From: Gallionella sp.
GTDB lineage: Bacteria; Pseudomonadota; Gammaproteobacteria; Burkholderiales; Gallionellaceae
Direction of reading: 5' to 3'
Length of the DNA stretch: 64,000 nucleotides
Assembly (NCBI GenBank): GCA_028687575.1
Contig: JAQTZW010000005.1
Location: 158,989-222,988 of the forward strand
The notes under the pieces were generated by a model. It made no database searches, was not told the DNA's origin, and saw only the letters and a list, made by a program, of their open reading frames with translations. This document shows positions 28,667 to 37,279 of this stretch, piece by piece. Each line of letters starts with the position of its first letter. The first letter of the stretch is position 1. The position numbers and the translations under genes were made by a program.

Positions 28667-28720
28667 TTGGCTACGAACCAAGGGGTCAGGAGTTCGAATC
28701 TCTTCGGGCGCACCAATAAA
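28667..28720 (+). repeat. Right attachment repeat of the BREX island (54 bp)
   Basis: Exact direct copy of 10095-10148, that is the 3' part of tRNA-Arg(ACG) from the anticodon arm to CCA plus AATAAA. It is not a tRNA gene, since the acceptor 5' strand and D arm are absent; it marks the end of the integrated element. Confidence 0.95.
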
Positions 28721-28724
28721 GACA

Positions 28725-28758
28725 ATGGCTTGCAGCTTAACGGTTGCAAGCCATTTTT
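28725..28758 (+). terminator. Original tRNA-Arg terminator, displaced by the island
   Basis: ATGGCTTGCA and TGCAAGCCAT arms around a short loop, followed by five T residues. It lies directly after the right attachment repeat, where the tRNA operon terminator would have been before integration. Confidence 0.8.
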
Positions 28759-28773
28759 CTTTTTATCGGCTTG

Positions 28774-28807
28774 GGGGTAAACCTAGGGGTAAACCTAGGG
28801 GTAAACC
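28774..28807 (+). repeat. 12-bp tandem repeat, 2.8 copies
   Basis: GGGGTAAACCTA occurs at 28774-28785 and 28786-28797 and partially at 28798-28807. Too few copies and no spacers for a CRISPR. It lies 50 bp past the attachment site; its role is unknown. Confidence 0.7.
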
Positions 28808-29415
28808 AGAAAATTGCTAGGCGACTGATGACCGCTCAGTCACGGCGCTTGCAATAAAACCCGCAAGCCACCACAGCTTGCTCAAGCAGATCGCCAAAGC
28901 CGTCACCATTTCCTCCGGAAACACCTGCAACGTCAAGAGTCGGAAGTCGCTGAAGGGCGAAAAGGATTTTCTGGGTCTATGGCGCGCTCTGACCGATGGG
29001 GCAAAATTCCGGCTACAGGTAACTGAAAAGCCGGGGGGGTGTTTCGTTTCTTGTTCCGTTCTTCTTCTGGTTATCCTTGTTTATTGGTGTGCGACAGCCT
29101 TCTCGGTATTGTCTTGGGCGAAAAAAATGATCCGAATTTGAGGGGTGATATTTACGAAGAGAGTGAACTTGGTTTCGTAAATCTGCTGATTGGAAAAATG
29201 CAGGCAGATTTGCGAAGAGATTTCCCGAGTTTTTCAGACTTGGATATTTCTCACTCTCCTAATTATGGTTGCTATCCAATTCAATTCAGGATTCTTAAAA
29301 GGTAATGATGACGCTCTCTGAAATGTCTGTTGGAGACTTCGCCGTCAAGTTGATGAGCGGCGAAGTGCGGGTGACAGTCTAGGGTATGCTTGAAAATACA
29401 CACAAATACACAAAG
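28808..29415. other. Region without a supportable intact gene
   Basis: Short frames only. A plus-strand frame ending at 29305 has a fairly protein-like C-terminal half (from about 29124, GEKNDPNLRGDIYEESELG... to ILKR) but no recognisable family and no credible start, so it may be the tail of a decayed gene. A 25-codon frame follows at 29306-29383. Read as chromosomal debris between two islands. Confidence 0.4.
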
Positions 29416-29449
29416 TTGACGCGCTCTCTATATTGTGTATTAATACACA
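29416..29449 (+). promoter_or_regulatory. hicAB promoter with palindromic operator
   Basis: TTGACG (29416-29421), 16 bp, then TATTAA (29438-29443). The -10 lies inside a perfect 16-bp palindrome TGTGTATTAATACACA (29434-29449), with related AATACAC half sites just upstream (29394-29411). This is a good candidate for HicB autorepression. Confidence 0.6.
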
Positions 29450-29478
29450 CGCCCGTTGGCATTTGATAAAGGACTCGT

Positions 29479-29664
29479 ATGGATTCAAGAACAATCCTTC
29501 AAATGCTGCAGGATGATGGCTGGCAGATTTTCAGAACCAAAGGCAGTCACCACCATCTGAAACATCCGACGAAGGCAGGTCTGGTCACGGTGCCACACCC
29601 GAAAAAGGATTTACCGCTCGGAACCGTTCGCAGCATCTTGAAACAGGCAGGGCTTAAGAAGTAG
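29479..29664 (+). CDS. hicA: HicA-type mRNA interferase toxin
   Basis: 61 aa, the size of HicA. Double-stranded-RNA-binding-like fold with the catalytic-histidine context TKGSHHHLKHP and VTVPHPKKDLPLGTVRSILKQAGL. GATAAAGGA precedes ATG 29479. In the family HicA cleaves mRNA and is bound by HicB, encoded 58 bp downstream. Confidence 0.9.
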   Translation: MDSRTILQMLQDDGWQIFRTKGSHHHLKHPTKAGLVTVPHPKKDLPLGTVRSILKQAGLKK

Positions 29665-29722
29665 CAACGTGTGGCAGCAGACAGGCGATACACGAAGATA
29701 CGAAGATACGAGAAGACAAATT

Positions 29723-30127
29723 ATGTTATTTCCAATTGCAATTCATAAAGACACGGGGACATCGTATGGGGTGACTGTACCTGATGTTCCTGGGTGCTTT
29801 TCTTATGGCGACACCGTTGAGGAGGCCATCTCCAATGCCAAAGAGGCGGTGATCGGCCACATTGAAACCTTGCTGGAATTAGGCGAGCCGATCGATTTCA
29901 AAGCCACTGAGATTGATGAATTAAAGTCTCATGAAGATTTCAAGGATGCAGCCTGGGGCTTTGTTGAGGTGGACTTGAGCGAGCTGGATAGCAAGCCAGA
30001 ACGGGTGAATATCAGCTTGCCCAAGTTTGTGTTGCACCGGATTGACCAATATGTGACCAACCACCACGAAACCCGGAGCGGGTTCTTGGCAAGAGCAGCC
30101 TTGTCGGCCATGGCGCATGAGAGCTGA
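29723..30127 (+). CDS. hicB: HicB-type antitoxin
   Basis: 134 aa from ATG 29723 (MLFPIAIHKDTGTSYGVTVPDVPG). The N-terminal HicB fold (VPGCFSYGDTVEEAISNAKEAV) that inhibits HicA is followed by a C-terminal ribbon-helix-helix-like DNA-binding part (ERVNISLPKFVLHRIDQYVTNH). Likely represses the promoter at 29416-29449. The longer frame from 29669 is not needed. Confidence 0.9.
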   Translation: MLFPIAIHKDTGTSYGVTVPDVPGCFSYGDTVEEAISNAKEAVIGHIETLLELGEPIDFKATEIDELKSHEDFKDAAWGFVEVDLSELDSKPERVNISLPKFVLHRIDQYVTNHHETRSGFLARAALSAMAHES

Positions 30128-30148
30128 CTGACCCATCTGGCCTGAACA

Positions 30149-30439
30149 ATGTTATTGGACGAATTGCGGCTAAATAAAAACATGATCGAGGCGCTGGCGC
30201 AGCAGTATGGTGCGCAGCATATTCGCGTGTTCGGTTCTGTTGCGCGGCGCGAGGAGCGAACCGATAGTGATGTGGATTTTCTGGTGGAACTTCCGCGTGG
30301 TTATGATTTGTTCGCCCGGCGCTTGCCCCTGGCCGAGAGCCTGGAAAGGTTGCTGAGCCGCAAGGTTGAGCTGGTGCCGGAGCACGAACTCAATCGGCAT
30401 ATCCGCCAGCGGGTGATGAGCGAGGCGGTAGAATTATGA
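30149..30439 (+). CDS. MNT-domain nucleotidyltransferase (MntA-like antitoxin)
   Basis: 96 aa minimal nucleotidyltransferase with GSVARREERTDSDVDFLVE, the GSx10DxD metal-binding motif. In HepT/MntA modules this enzyme neutralises the HEPN ribonuclease HepT by AMPylation. Here the partner is reduced to a 13-residue stub beginning in an ATGA overlap, so the antitoxin is orphaned. The frame itself is intact. Confidence 0.85.
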   Translation: MLLDELRLNKNMIEALAQQYGAQHIRVFGSVARREERTDSDVDFLVELPRGYDLFARRLPLAESLERLLSRKVELVPEHELNRHIRQRVMSEAVEL

Positions 30440-30477
30440 GCAAGCCGTGGCAGACTTACATCATTCAGGTTCTATGA
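30436..30477 (+). pseudogene. 5' stub of a HepT-like toxin gene
   Basis: ATG at 30436 overlaps the MNT stop (ATGA) and encodes MSKPWQTYIIQVL before a stop. The position and the first residues fit the start of a HepT/DUF86 protein; the remainder has been lost by fusion to the hsdR fragment. The assignment rests mainly on gene order. Confidence 0.5.
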
Positions 30478-30890
30478 CCAGACTCACCGAATCCGCCATC
30501 GAAGACTTCGCCATCAAGCTGTTCGAGCGCTTGGGCTACGACTACATCCATGCACCGGACATTGCGCCCGACGGTGTTGCGCCGGAGCGCAGCCGTTATG
30601 ACGAGGTGTTGCTGGTCGGGCGGCTAGAGGCGGCGCTCAAGCGCATCAATCCCAAGTTATCCCCGGCATTGCAGCAGGCGGCACTGAAAGAAGTGCAGCG
30701 CATCAGCTCGCCCGATTTGCTGGCCAACAACGAGGCGTTTCATCGTTTGCTGACCGAGGGCGTGCCGGTAATCGCGTCCACTTCCTGTGCTGGATACTTG
30801 GCAACTTCTGCTTGTCTGGCCGTTATCGTGAAGACTGCTGCCTTTTCTGAGAGTTCTGCTATGGCCTTGGAGACAGGAAACCCTTTATAA
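30474..30890 (+). pseudogene. hsdR: Truncated type I restriction subunit HsdR (N-terminus only)
   Basis: About the first 100 residues (TESAIEDFAIKLFERLGYDY to HRLLTEGVPV) match the N-terminal nuclease-domain start of HsdR, normally about 1000 aa. After about position 30775 the similarity stops and a non-family tail (IASTSCAGYLATS...) runs to the stop. No helicase domain, hsdM or hsdS follows; the locus is a relic cut at the border of the next element. Confidence 0.8.
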
Positions 30891-30914
30891 ATAAAAACTT
30901 ACAAAGGATTTGAG

Positions 30915-30944
30915 CAAGAAAAAAGCCCGTAGATTCACGGGCTT
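30915..30944 (-). terminator. Terminator of the disrupted tRNA-Ser locus
   Basis: AAGCCCGT (30923-30930) and ACGGGCTT (30937-30944) form a stem followed on the minus strand by six U residues. It lies just after the 3' end of the tRNA-Ser fragment and is oriented as its terminator. Confidence 0.75.
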
Positions 30945-30956
30945 ATTTTCATCAAC

Positions 30957-31022
30957 TGGCGGAGAAGGGGGGATTCGAACCCCCGTCAGGATATTATCCT
31001 GAACACGCTTTCCAGGCGTGCT
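30957..31022 (-). repeat. 3' fragment of tRNA-Ser(GGA), attachment site of the second element
   Basis: On the minus strand this reads from the anticodon arm (CACGCCTGGAAAGCGTG, anticodon GGA) through the variable arm and T arm (GGGGGTTCGAATCCCCC) to CTTCTCCGCCA. The acceptor 5' strand and D arm are absent. A tyrosine integrase gene begins about 100 bp away. This is the left-hand att copy made by integration into a tRNA-Ser 3' end; an intact tRNA-Ser(GGA) on the minus strand should mark the far end, which is not in the window. Confidence 0.88.
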
Positions 31023-31090
31023 ATTTAAATCTTTTTAAGCCTTATGTTGACTGGGTTTGTGCATAATACTATGATGCAAAAAGTATTTAT

Positions 31091-31108
31091 TGGCACAATT
31101 CTGGCACA
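31091..31108 (+). repeat. Direct TGGCACA repeats upstream of the second integrase
   Basis: TGGCACA at 31091-31097 and 31102-31108, between the att fragment and the integrase start. Candidate arm-type integrase sites; no second pair was found elsewhere in the window. Confidence 0.4.
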
Positions 31109-31118
31109 GTGAGGACTT

Positions 31119-32120
31119 ATGGCGACGATCAGGAAAAAGGGGGAATGCCAGTGGCATGTCCAAATTCGGAAGAAAGGCTATCCTCCAGTCACTAAGACTT
31201 TCTTTACTTGGACTGAGGCTGATGCGTGGGCCAAAGTGACCGAGTCAGAAATGGTAAGAGGCGTTTTCGTTGACCGTTCTGATTCTGAGCGCACAACAAT
31301 CTCCGATGTAATTAATCGGTTCTCTATTGAGTTTGCGCCCTATCACTACCGGCAGCGCGAAGACAAAAAGGAAGCTTGGCGGTTTCAGTGCCAGCGACTT
31401 AAAGACAAGTTGGGTCTGTATTCACTGGCGGCGCTCGACCAGAAACTCGTTGCAGCTTACCGAGATGATCGGCTGAAAGAAGTGGGTGAAAGTACGGTTA
31501 GGAAAGAGCTGTACATGCTTTCTAAGGTTCTGCGTTTTGCAGAAGTCGAGGTTGGCATTGCGCTGCCACGCGGCAATCCCGTCCTGAAAATCAGAAAACC
31601 GGCAGATGGAAAATCGCGAGACAGGCGTTTGACCCAGGATGAATGGAGTAGCCTTGAAATTCAATGTCGCAAAAGCCGAAATATTTATCTGTGGCCAGCC
31701 GTGGAACTGGCGGTAGAAACGGCGATGCGGCAAGGCGAACTGCTTGGCTTACAGTGGAAAAATATAGATAAAAATCGTCCTATCGCATTTTTGGAACAGA
31801 CAAAAAATGGTGATGCGCGAGCCGTGCCACTTTCTTCGCGTGCAGTGGCAATCTTGAAAGGCTTAACCCGTTCGATTGATGGCAAGGTGCTGCCCGTTGA
31901 ACGCATGACCATCTATCATGCTTTTATGGCCGCTGTGAAACGTGCAAAGATTAATGACTATACTTTTCATGATCTCCGACACGAAGCCCTGTCGCGGCTT
32001 GCAGAGCGCTGCGATTTATCTGTGCTGGAGATAGCCTCGGTTTCCGGCCACAAAACTTTGCAAATGCTTAAACGCTACACGCACCTTCAAGCTGAGAAAC
32101 TTGCGGTTAAGTTGGGTTAA
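31119..32120 (+). CDS. Tyrosine recombinase (integrase of the second element)
   Basis: 333 aa. N-terminal DNA-binding part about 1-165; catalytic domain with Arg-I in VETAMRQGELLGLQW, HxxR in FHDLRHEALSRL, SVSGHKT and Tyr in LKRYTHLQAE. It is adjacent to the tRNA-Ser(GGA) fragment and points into the element. GTGAGGAC precedes ATG 31119. Frame intact, so the element may still be mobile. Confidence 0.9.
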   Translation: MATIRKKGECQWHVQIRKKGYPPVTKTFFTWTEADAWAKVTESEMVRGVFVDRSDSERTTISDVINRFSIEFAPYHYRQREDKKEAWRFQCQRLKDKLGLYSLAALDQKLVAAYRDDRLKEVGESTVRKELYMLSKVLRFAEVEVGIALPRGNPVLKIRKPADGKSRDRRLTQDEWSSLEIQCRKSRNIYLWPAVELAVETAMRQGELLGLQWKNIDKNRPIAFLEQTKNGDARAVPLSSRAVAILKGLTRSIDGKVLPVERMTIYHAFMAAVKRAKINDYTFHDLRHEALSRLAERCDLSVLEIASVSGHKTLQMLKRYTHLQAEKLAVKLG

Positions 32121-32277
32121 TCGCTGCTGGATTTTATCCGGCGCGGATTTTAGTATCCGTGCATGCGATTTGTAGCTACAGATTCGCAATTTTACCAGCA
32201 CCATGGGCGTGCGTTTCAGAGCTGTGTTAGTCTCACACATGGCTTGAAATTTGAAGCAAATTGACCTTAAAACAAAG

Positions 32278-35200
32278 ATGATTCATACCCTCCACACCCT
32301 GCTGAACAACTTCCGCAATGCTGCCGCCTCCGAGCGTGAAAAAGGCACTTATTTCGAAGAGTTGATTCTCTGTTATCTACGCAACGAGGCCACTTACCGC
32401 GAATTGTATAGCGATGTGTGGATGTACAGCGACTGGGCTAAGCTGAATGGGCTAGATGGGCGCGATACGGGTATTGACCTTGTGGCCAAAACCAGCGGGA
32501 CGGACGAATACCACGCCATCCAGTGCAAGCTCTACGCGGAAGGCTACAAGCTGCAAAAAGGTGATATTGACAGCTTCTTTACCGCCTCCGGCAAGAAGCC
32601 ATTTACTCATCGCATCATCATTGCCACGACTGACAAGTGGAGCGAACATGCCGAGGACGCGCTTCAAAACCAGCAACCACCTGTCAGCAAAATTGACTTA
32701 AGTGATCTAGAAAACAGTCAGATTGACTGGAGTCACTACCACGCAAAATCCAAACCGATTCTCAAGGCAAAAAAACAACTGCGTGATCACCAGAGATTTG
32801 CCCTTGATGCGGTCAAGCGTGGCTTGTCGGTATCTGAACGCGGCAAATTGATTATGGCGTGCGGTACGGGCAAAACCTTTACTGGCCTGAAAATCGCTGA
32901 AGAACTGGCCGGTGCTGGCAAGCGTGTCCTGTTTCTTGTTCCCAGTCTGTCCCTGTTGTCGCAAACGCTGACGGAATGGACACAGGAAAGTGAAGTGCCG
33001 TTGCACAGTTTCGCCGTGTGTTCCGACAGCGACGTGGGCAAGAAACGCAAGAAGGACGATGACACAGTACAAACCTTCACGCATGAATTGCGTTACCCGG
33101 CGACAACGGAACCAGCAAGGCTGGCAAGTGAAATTGCGGCGCGCCATGATGCCCAGCACATGAGTGTCGTGTTTAGTACCTATCATTCCATTGATGTTGT
33201 CAGTCGTGCCCAGCACGAATTCAACTTGGCAGGTTTTGACCTGATTATCTGCGACGAAGCGCACCGTACTACAGGCGCTACATTCGACACGGAAGACGAA
33301 AGCACGTTTGTCCGTGTCCACGACGCAGACTACATCCGTTCTGCCAAGCGTATATATATGACTGCGACGCCGCGAATTTATGGCGACAGCGCCAAAGCCA
33401 GTGCCGAGAAAGACAATGTTGCGCTGTGTTCAATGGATGATGAAACGCTGTACGGCAAAGAGCTGTTTGTCATTACCTTCTCCGAAGCGGTCAAGCGTGG
33501 CCTGCTGGTGGACTACAAGGTAATCGTGCTGGCAGTGGAAGAAGCACACATCAATCGTCGTCTGCAAAGCCTGCTGAAAGACGAGGACAACCAGCTCAAG
33601 GTGGATGATGCGGCAAAAATCATCGGTTGCTGGAAAGCCCTGTCCAAGCAAGGACTATCTGACGACTTGGTCGGTGATGGTGATGCTATGCAGCGCGCCG
33701 TCGCATTCTGTCAGGTGATCGAAGTTGCCAAAGGTGGCAAGGCACACAAGGTTAGTTCCAAGCAAATTTCCGGCATGTTCCAGGCAGTCGTCGAAGCCTA
33801 TCAAGCAACTGAAGAATTTGAACAGGCGGTCAATCTCAAGTGCGAGGCTGAGCACGTTGACGGCAGCATGAATGCCGGTCAGAAAGAGGCCAAGCTTGAC
33901 TGGCTGAAAGCCGAGTCCCCTGAAAATACCTGCCGTATTCTGTCCAATGTGCGTTGTTTGTCCGAAGGTGTGGACGTACCCGCGCTGGACGCTGTGTTGT
34001 TCCTGACTCCACGCAATTCACAGGTGGACGTAGTGCAGTCAGTGGGACGTGTTATGCGTAACGCTCCGGGAAAAAAGCGTGGCTATGTCATTTTGCCTGT
34101 GGTTATCCCGGCAGGTGTCGAAGCGCACGATGCCTTGAGTGACAACAAAACCTACGCTGTGGTGTGGCAGGTATTACAGGCATTGCGTTCGCACGATGAC
34201 CGTTTTGATGCGATGGTCAACAAACTGGATTTGATTGGTCGTGACAACAGCAAAATGGAAGTCATCGCCATCACTGACAAAATCCAGAAGAAGCAAGAAA
34301 AGTCACCGAAAGGCAAAAGCAACGGCGAGACAGGAAAAGGTGGTTTTTCAATTGGAGAGCCTCCGCCTAAGCGTTACACCAAGGAAGACAACCTCGAACT
34401 GCAATTTGAAATCGGTGAGATTGAACGTGCCATTTATGCCAAGGTTGTACAGAAGTGCGGCAACCGTCACCACTGGGAAGACTGGGCAAACGACATCGCC
34501 AAGATTGCACGAACCCACATTGACCGCATCGCCGCCATTCTGGAAAACCCGGACAACGCGAAAGAGCGCGAAGCTTTTGCTGCCTTTGCCGAAGAGCTAC
34601 GCGACGACCTGAACGACAGCATCACCGACGGCGAAATCATTGAAATGCTGGCGCAGCATCTCATCACTAAGCCAGTTTTTGATGCGCTTTTTGAGGGTTA
34701 CAGCTTTGCACAGAACAATCCCATGTCGCAGGCCATGCAAGCTGTGCTGGATATTTTGCAAGAGCACAATCTGAACAAGGAAGCTGACACGCTGCAATCG
34801 TTCTACGACAGTGTGAAGATGCGTGCTGAAGGGATTGAAAACGCCACAGGCAAACAAAAAATCGTTGTTGAGCTGTACGACAAGTTTTTCCGTAATGCCT
34901 TCCCCAAAATGACTGAGCGGCTGGGTATTGTGTACACGCCTGTCGAAGTGGTGGACTTCATCATTCACAGCGTCAACCACATCCTGAAAACGGAGTTTGG
35001 TCAGACGTTGGGCAGTGAGGGGGTACATATCCTCGATCCTTTCACTGGCACCGGCACATTCATCACTCGTCTGTTGCAAAGTGGTTTGATTACCCCTGAG
35101 CAGATGCCGTACAAATATCAGAACGAAATCCATGCCAACGAAATTGTGCTGCTGGCGTACTACATCGCCGCCATCAATATCGAAGCGGTTTATCACAGCA

Positions 35201-37203
35201 TTGTCGGCGGCAGCTACCAGCCATTTGAAGGTATTTGTCTGACAGATACTTTCCAGCTCTACGAAAAAGAGGATTTGGTGGATGCTCTTCTGGTGCAGAA
35301 CAGCGCGCGGCGCAAGCGTCAGAAGAAGCTGGATATTCGCGTTATTATGGGAAATCCGCCCTACTCATCTGGACAGGGAAGCGCAAACGACAATAACCAG
35401 AACGTATCTTATCCATATTTAGACCGGCGCATCGGAGAAACCTACGCCGTCAGGTCTGAAATGACCTCTGTCAGAAACTTATATGACAGCTATATTCGTG
35501 CCATCCGTTGGGCAAGTGACCGTGTCGGTAGCAGTGGAGTGATAGGGTTTGTTTCTGGATCAGGTTTTGTGGAAAAGCCTGCGATGGATGGCTTGCGCAA
35601 AAGCTTGGCCGATGAGTTTTACAATATTCATGTGCTGAATTTGCGGGGTGACATTCGCAAGAACATGTTGAGCAAAGGCCGTGCAAGAGAAGGGCAAAAC
35701 ATTTTTGGTAGTGGCAGCATGACGGGTATTGCCATAACGCTATTTGTGAAGAATCCAGAGGCCAATCAGTATGGACAAATTTATTACCATGACATCGGCG
35801 ATGATCTAAGCTGTAAAGATAAGCTAGAAAAAATTGCTAGTTACGCCAACATTGCCGGAATCAGTGAAGATGGCGGTTGGCAGGCCGTCACGCCAGATCA
35901 ACACGGTGACTGGATAAAACAACGTGATGGTGGATTTAGCGAATATCTTGTACTTGGTGATAAGAAGGGAAATGCCCCTAAGTTATTTGAAAATTTCTCG
36001 CTAGGTGTTGCGACAGGGCGTGATTCTTGGTGCTATAACGCAAGCAAATCTGGCGTTACAGTTAACATGGAACGTATGATACGTTTCTATAATAACGAAA
36101 CAGCACGCTTTGCCGAAGCCTTTTCAGGTGTGGATAAAAAAATACGTGATGTCGAGGTGGATAGATTTATTAATGCAGATGCCACAAAGATCAGTTGGAC
36201 TCGGGCATTAAAGCAAGAACTGGTTAAAGATCGTCGTTTTACATTTGAACCTCAGTGCCTGATACGTGGTTTGTACCGCCCCTTCACCAAGCAATGGTTA
36301 TATTTCAATCGCCGCTTCAATGAAATGGTGTACCAAGTGCCTCGCGTTTTCCCGGATCCGACGGCGAAGAATTTGGCCATTTTTGTGACGGGCATTGGGG
36401 CAAGAAGTGGGTTCTCCACTCTGATGGTGGATTCCTTGCCAAATTTACATACTTTGGATTCCGGGCAATGTTTCCCGCTGTACCTGTACGACGAATCCGA
36501 AGCTAAGTCCGAGGATGCCAAATCGCTAACCCCAGACCTGTTCGCTGCGCCAGAAAAGAAAGCTGGCCTGCGCCGCCGCGATGCGCTTACCGACGAAGGG
36601 CTGGCACATTTCCAATCAGTCTATCACGGAGAACAAATCAGCAAAGAGGATGTGTTCTATTACGTCTATGGCCTCCTGCATTCGCCGGACTACCGTGAAC
36701 GTTACGCCGACAACCTGAGCAAAGAACTCCCGCGCATCCCTCGTGTCAAAACTACCGCTGATTTTTGGGCATTTTCGAAAGCGGGACGCAAACTAGCCGA
36801 ACTGCACTTGAACTACGAAACGGTGGAAAAATACCCGCTACAGGTGCAAGGCGGTGGGCTTCTGCTGACCGACGCAGACTACCGTGTGGAAAAGATGAAA
36901 TACGGTAAAAATGGCAAAGATAAAGACCTGACTACGCTGCACTACAACGACAAAATCACCCTAACTGGCATTCCGCTGAAAGCCTACGACTACATCGTCA
37001 ACGGCAAACCGGCACTGGATTGGGTTGTTGAGCGGCAATGCGTCAAGACTGACAAAGACAGTGGCATCGTCAACGACGCGAATGACTGGGCCGTTGAAAC
37101 AATGGGCAACCCGCGCTACCCGCTGGAACTGTTCATGCGCGTCGTGACCGTGAGTTTGGAAACCATGAAAATTGTGAACAGCTTGCCAAAGCTGGATATT
37201 TAG
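32278..37203 (+). CDS. Type ISP single-polypeptide restriction-modification enzyme
   Basis: 1641 aa from ATG 32278 (MIHTLHTLLNNFRNAAAS); a TTG start at 32251 is possible but has no ribosome binding site. Domains in order: Mrr-type nuclease at about 30-150 (GIDLVAKTSG...AIQCKLYAEG, with the catalytic Asp and QCK); superfamily 2 helicase with Walker A MACGTGKTFTG near 202, DEAH box DLIICDEAHRTTG and SVGRVMR motif VI; an N6-adenine methyltransferase with motif I HILDPFTGTGTFI near 920 and motif IV NPPYSSGQG near 1025; and a C-terminal target-recognition region. This matches LlaGI/LlaBIII-like enzymes in size and order. One protein methylates its site and loops DNA to cut between opposed unmethylated sites. 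Its last 90 codons are partly duplicated at 38623-38811. Confidence 0.9.
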   Translation: MIHTLHTLLNNFRNAAASEREKGTYFEELILCYLRNEATYRELYSDVWMYSDWAKLNGLDGRDTGIDLVAKTSGTDEYHAIQCKLYAEGYKLQKGDIDSFFTASGKKPFTHRIIIATTDKWSEHAEDALQNQQPPVSKIDLSDLENSQIDWSHYHAKSKPILKAKKQLRDHQRFALDAVKRGLSVSERGKLIMACGTGKTFTGLKIAEELAGAGKRVLFLVPSLSLLSQTLTEWTQESEVPLHSFAVCSDSDVGKKRKKDDDTVQTFTHELRYPATTEPARLASEIAARHDAQHMSVVFSTYHSIDVVSRAQHEFNLAGFDLIICDEAHRTTGATFDTEDESTFVRVHDADYIRSAKRIYMTATPRIYGDSAKASAEKDNVALCSMDDETLYGKELFVITFSEAVKRGLLVDYKVIVLAVEEAHINRRLQSLLKDEDNQLKVDDAAKIIGCWKALSKQGLSDDLVGDGDAMQRAVAFCQVIEVAKGGKAHKVSSKQISGMFQAVVEAYQATEEFEQAVNLKCEAEHVDGSMNAGQKEAKLDWLKAESPENTCRILSNVRCLSEGVDVPALDAVLFLTPRNSQVDVVQSVGRVMRNAPGKKRGYVILPVVIPAGVEAHDALSDNKTYAVVWQVLQALRSHDDRFDAMVNKLDLIGRDNSKMEVIAITDKIQKKQEKSPKGKSNGETGKGGFSIGEPPPKRYTKEDNLELQFEIGEIERAIYAKVVQKCGNRHHWEDWANDIAKIARTHIDRIAAILENPDNAKEREAFAAFAEELRDDLNDSITDGEIIEMLAQHLITKPVFDALFEGYSFAQNNPMSQAMQAVLDILQEHNLNKEADTLQSFYDSVKMRAEGIENATGKQKIVVELYDKFFRNAFPKMTERLGIVYTPVEVVDFIIHSVNHILKTEFGQTLGSEGVHILDPFTGTGTFITRLLQSGLITPEQMPYKYQNEIHANEIVLLAYYIAAINIEAVYHSIVGGSYQPFEGICLTDTFQLYEKEDLVDALLVQNSARRKRQKKLDIRVIMGNPPYSSGQGSANDNNQNVSYPYLDRRIGETYAVRSEMTSVRNLYDSYIRAIRWASDRVGSSGVIGFVSGSGFVEKPAMDGLRKSLADEFYNIHVLNLRGDIRKNMLSKGRAREGQNIFGSGSMTGIAITLFVKNPEANQYGQIYYHDIGDDLSCKDKLEKIASYANIAGISEDGGWQAVTPDQHGDWIKQRDGGFSEYLVLGDKKGNAPKLFENFSLGVATGRDSWCYNASKSGVTVNMERMIRFYNNETARFAEAFSGVDKKIRDVEVDRFINADATKISWTRALKQELVKDRRFTFEPQCLIRGLYRPFTKQWLYFNRRFNEMVYQVPRVFPDPTAKNLAIFVTGIGARSGFSTLMVDSLPNLHTLDSGQCFPLYLYDESEAKSEDAKSLTPDLFAAPEKKAGLRRRDALTDEGLAHFQSVYHGEQISKEDVFYYVYGLLHSPDYRERYADNLSKELPRIPRVKTTADFWAFSKAGRKLAELHLNYETVEKYPLQVQGGGLLLTDADYRVEKMKYGKNGKDKDLTTLHYNDKITLTGIPLKAYDYIVNGKPALDWVVERQCVKTDKDSGIVNDANDWAVETMGNPRYPLELFMRVVTVSLETMKIVNSLPKLDI

Positions 37204-37279
37204 CTCGGAACATGTTGCGTTTTTTTTCAAATTTGACCGAGTATTCTGTGTATGGCACCGTAAATAGGGAGTGCTTCAA

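Noticed and set aside
28667..28720. A second tRNA-Arg gene
   Set aside because: The 5' acceptor strand and D arm are missing; it is the attachment-site copy of the tRNA 3' end.
28774..28807. Possible CRISPR from short repeats
   Set aside because: Contiguous 12-bp tandem copies without spacers; no cas genes in the window.
28878..29141. Small plus-strand frame as a gene
   Set aside because: No family pattern and poor start; the composition changes midway, so only a decayed-gene reading is reasonable.
30957..31022. A functional tRNA-Ser(GGA) gene
   Set aside because: The 5' half is absent; beyond 31022 the sequence is unrelated A/T-rich DNA.
32251..32277. TTG start adding 9 residues to the type ISP enzyme
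   Set aside because: No Shine-Dalgarno before it, and family proteins begin close to the MIHTLHTLLNNF segment.
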